DNA from: Paraburkholderia sp. NMBU_R16
GTDB taxonomy: Bacteria; Pseudomonadota; Gammaproteobacteria; Burkholderiales; Burkholderiaceae
DNA: 64,000 nt
Direction of reading: 5' to 3'
Assembly: GCF_013282575.1 (NCBI RefSeq)
Contig: NZ_JAAAYE010000010.1
Coordinates: forward strand, 62,001-126,000
Shown here: positions 63,301-64,000 of the stretch, piece after piece
Layout of the letters: each line of letters starts with the position of its first letter
Numbering within the stretch: the stretch's first letter is position 1
Program-made: the position numbers and the translations under genes
The notes under the pieces: model-generated
The model's database searches: none
What the model was told of the DNA's origin: nothing
Seen by the model: only the letters and a program-made list of their open reading frames with translations

Positions 63301-64000
63301 GCGGCGGAGGAACTGGGCTCGGGTTTCGCGCTGGACAGCGCCGGCAACGTCCAAGGCACCACCAAAAACGTTTCGGGCATCATCTCGAGCATTCCGCTGC
63401 ACTTTCTCGGCAGCGTCCACGCGGACCTGGGCGGCGGCAAGATCCGCACGGTGCGCTTCGAATCGGTGACGAGTACCGATCGCAGTCAATTGCGCGTCAG
63501 CGTGACGACGCTGAAGCGCGCTCAGGCCGGCTTCGGCGGCAGCGTCGGCCATTTCACCTCGGGTGACGCACCGATCACGGCCGGCGGCGGACTCGATGTG
63601 GGCGGCGCATACGAAGTCGTCCATCAGGAAGGCGCGGTGCTCGGATTCCCCCGCAATCTGTCGGGCGGCGTGCTGGGCGATCGCGCCGTCAACGAGAAGA
63701 AGGCGCAGCTCGTCAAGCTGCTCGTGCAGGGCGGCGCGCTCGAAGGCCATGCGCAGCCGGCCAACGAGGAAGACCGCAAGTCGTTGATCAAGTGTGCGTA
63801 TCAGGCATTCGGCGACGATCTGTCGATCGGTTTTTACGAAATGGACCAGACCGACAAGCAAGGCACGCTGAGCGTCAACGGCAACGTCGGCATCCGATTC
63901 GGCGATTTCAAGCTGGGCCTGCCGACGCTGGGCGCAGCCGGACGCGGGCAAGGCACGACGATCCGGTATCGGGACCAATCGGGATTCCTGAAGACCGAAT
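60382..64000 (+). CDS. Giant probable effector, 3' end beyond window
   Basis: An open frame of more than 1200 codons runs from ATG 60382 through the window end. It begins MKLFGTSASSTAASQHTAQA and has a long disordered Ser/Thr/Pro/Arg-rich N-terminus (~300 residues) with acidic patches (DESGDEHGEDDLFDLD). Folded regions follow (GKLKQLKNALKGWQTYAKD; VGKHLDRAMRRPTTWTRFMG). The last ~200 visible residues contain alternating Gly-rich strands (SVGHFTSGDAPITAGGGLDV, TLSVNGNVGIRFGDFKLG), suggesting a beta-rich or barrel-like domain as proposed for AvrE/HopR-type effectors. Family is not certain. It lies downstream of the PIP-controlled amidohydrolase gene. Confidence 0.65.
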   Translation, partial: MKLFGTSASSTAASQHTAQAATDSGNRTRAPRSSGRRSLGAVLSKLSRLGRSTKGPSSRATDGRLQQPVSGTVRASDNQRSGTSPSNDDDVRERVARIVSQKDSRRPGAAGTSSEAETRPTIAHFLAPELGVSPSAPEKRSKKGWKGLLHLRSSSKKTPAVAQKAPTQAPPATLSTATHRDDPVGETVSWIRSQRATESTAQQDDQETGAVVLSSTGDGDGDTEVRHESPRNSNASEHSAKDVTYDTGPIFDESGDEHGEDDLFDLDIGPLHPPPVENEIHPVTPSNSETGSARYDVPPQQNEVLSTSTPVPQPDPVPSANQQRSSLGKLKQLKNALKGWQTYAKDEAYIHGFGFSSTSLSLTPISTNTKTARAKPFTGVTREGDAPVELHKRLANLPGSTPPAVLHESPVVQELEAPNALDRLFLDASILPGTNRRQLFDSIKQVAAEKNLTPFEASSLAQALHIAFSRTPDRSSDAVYDPAYDAAHDAQIALQSLPQTNLLDALRDTAEPQRTPDYDADKAWALAQELVHIPGDIGMSLIEKLTPQTPRPAGTHASVLEKDRMLVSVLLKASQQVVREARQSADTKPDSKILGVFARASRQVGNAASPTPGGPRMLAHDPASIFADGALHAAIAEAGEDHWPGSNDTPVPSNLSLAQKAMLAVKDELQTIDAHVADEATRGTAFRQGAHGCRFAISMIRGDMLTDQAREPSGVRSQFQLAESRLGKSVGKHLDRAMRRPTTWTRFMGSLEALSRHVGVYKNKSPFYTYNRIAESDGGRGMGVANRGGTHAGRAFYDMQHKVQTTIDERANLGEDAAAGDEEALRLMVRSSIIQMSKAETLMLPRFAQPVSLSDLSQGKVVDAVMEKLAGAGAEADAEANDALRAKVAAMVADENKPLTTQRLLQWAAAVGGPDSAGSAKEIAGAAPADHPWRAFAEAFERAEHPDGVAPIATPSLRGKSREEVADILAKIVAAEELGSGFALDSAGNVQGTTKNVSGIISSIPLHFLGSVHADLGGGKIRTVRFESVTSTDRSQLRVSVTTLKRAQAGFGGSVGHFTSGDAPITAGGGLDVGGAYEVVHQEGAVLGFPRNLSGGVLGDRAVNEKKAQLVKLLVQGGALEGHAQPANEEDRKSLIKCAYQAFGDDLSIGFYEMDQTDKQGTLSVNGNVGIRFGDFKLGLPTLGAAGRGQGTTIRYRDQSGFLKTE

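Noticed and set aside
61753..63978. 741-codon open frame on the minus strand
   Set aside because: It lies wholly opposite the giant plus-strand effector frame, whose codon bias and effector-like composition are better. The antisense product is rich in His/Arg/Asp as expected of a GC-rich shadow.

Overview
The window is about 64 kb of high-GC DNA. Gene content, codon use and gene order point to a plant-associated Burkholderiaceae bacterium of the Paraburkholderia/Trinickia/Ralstonia kind. The dominant feature is a complete Hrp type III secretion system (T3SS) of the Ralstonia/Xanthomonas type, with its regulators hrpG and hrpB. It carries harpin and pilin genes, a chaperone, and a set of probable secreted effectors. 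The species cannot be fixed from sequence alone.

Layout. 1-6 kb: tail of a mannitol-dehydrogenase-family gene, a thioredoxin, a lysine/alanine-rich histone-like protein, a dienelactone hydrolase, small unknowns and a GGDEF diguanylate cyclase. 5.9-7.1 kb: first probable effector. 7.2-14.1 kb: cydDC divergent from cydAB and a two-helix CydX-like gene. 14.1-17.1 kb: a VOC protein and a coupled three-gene lipid-modification-like operon. 17.2-21.1 kb: a 1267-residue probable effector with a C-terminal Cys/His protease-like signature. 21.1-26.5 kb: periplasmic binding protein, two hybrid kinases and a NarL-type regulator. 26.7-28.0 kb: ECF sigma and anti-sigma factors. 28.5-32.1 kb: hrpG, a PopA-like harpin and a 94-residue-repeat protein. 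32.3-35.8 kb: hrpB with hrcC. 36.0-41.9 kb: minus-strand operon hrpB1-hrpB2-hrcJ-hrpB4-hrpB5-hrcN-hrpB7-hrcT. 42.2-50.6 kb: plus-strand operon hrcU-hrcV-hpaP-hrcQ-hrcR-hrcS-hpaA-hrcD-hrpD6-pilin. 50.6-64 kb: CesT-type chaperone, a second identical pilin, and a train of accessory or effector candidates (zinc metalloprotease, PKVEA-repeat protein, S8 lipoprotein protease, HrpF/NopX-like repeat protein, outer-membrane barrel, amidohydrolase-fold protein, and a giant protein cut by the window end).

The regulatory thread came from reading the intergenic DNA. Nine perfect TTCGB-N15-TTCGB (PIP/hrpII) boxes lie in promoter position and in the correct orientation. Five of them have a perfect YANNRT -10 element 31-32 nt further on. 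They precede both structural hrp operons, the harpin, the second pilin and five accessory genes or operons, including two genes far from the core cluster (7.1 kb and 17.2 kb). Known logic in this family is HrpG activating hrpB, and HrpB activating PIP-box promoters. On that basis the window holds a coherent regulon in which several proteins of unfamiliar sequence are marked as probable T3SS substrates.

The unfamiliar parts most worth attention are the protease-like giant protein at 17.2 kb, the HExxH protein co-transcribed with the second pilin, the amidohydrolase-like protein followed by a 1200+ residue protein, and the PKVEA-repeat protein coupled to a tiny membrane protein. No tRNA, rRNA, CRISPR array or insertion sequence was seen.
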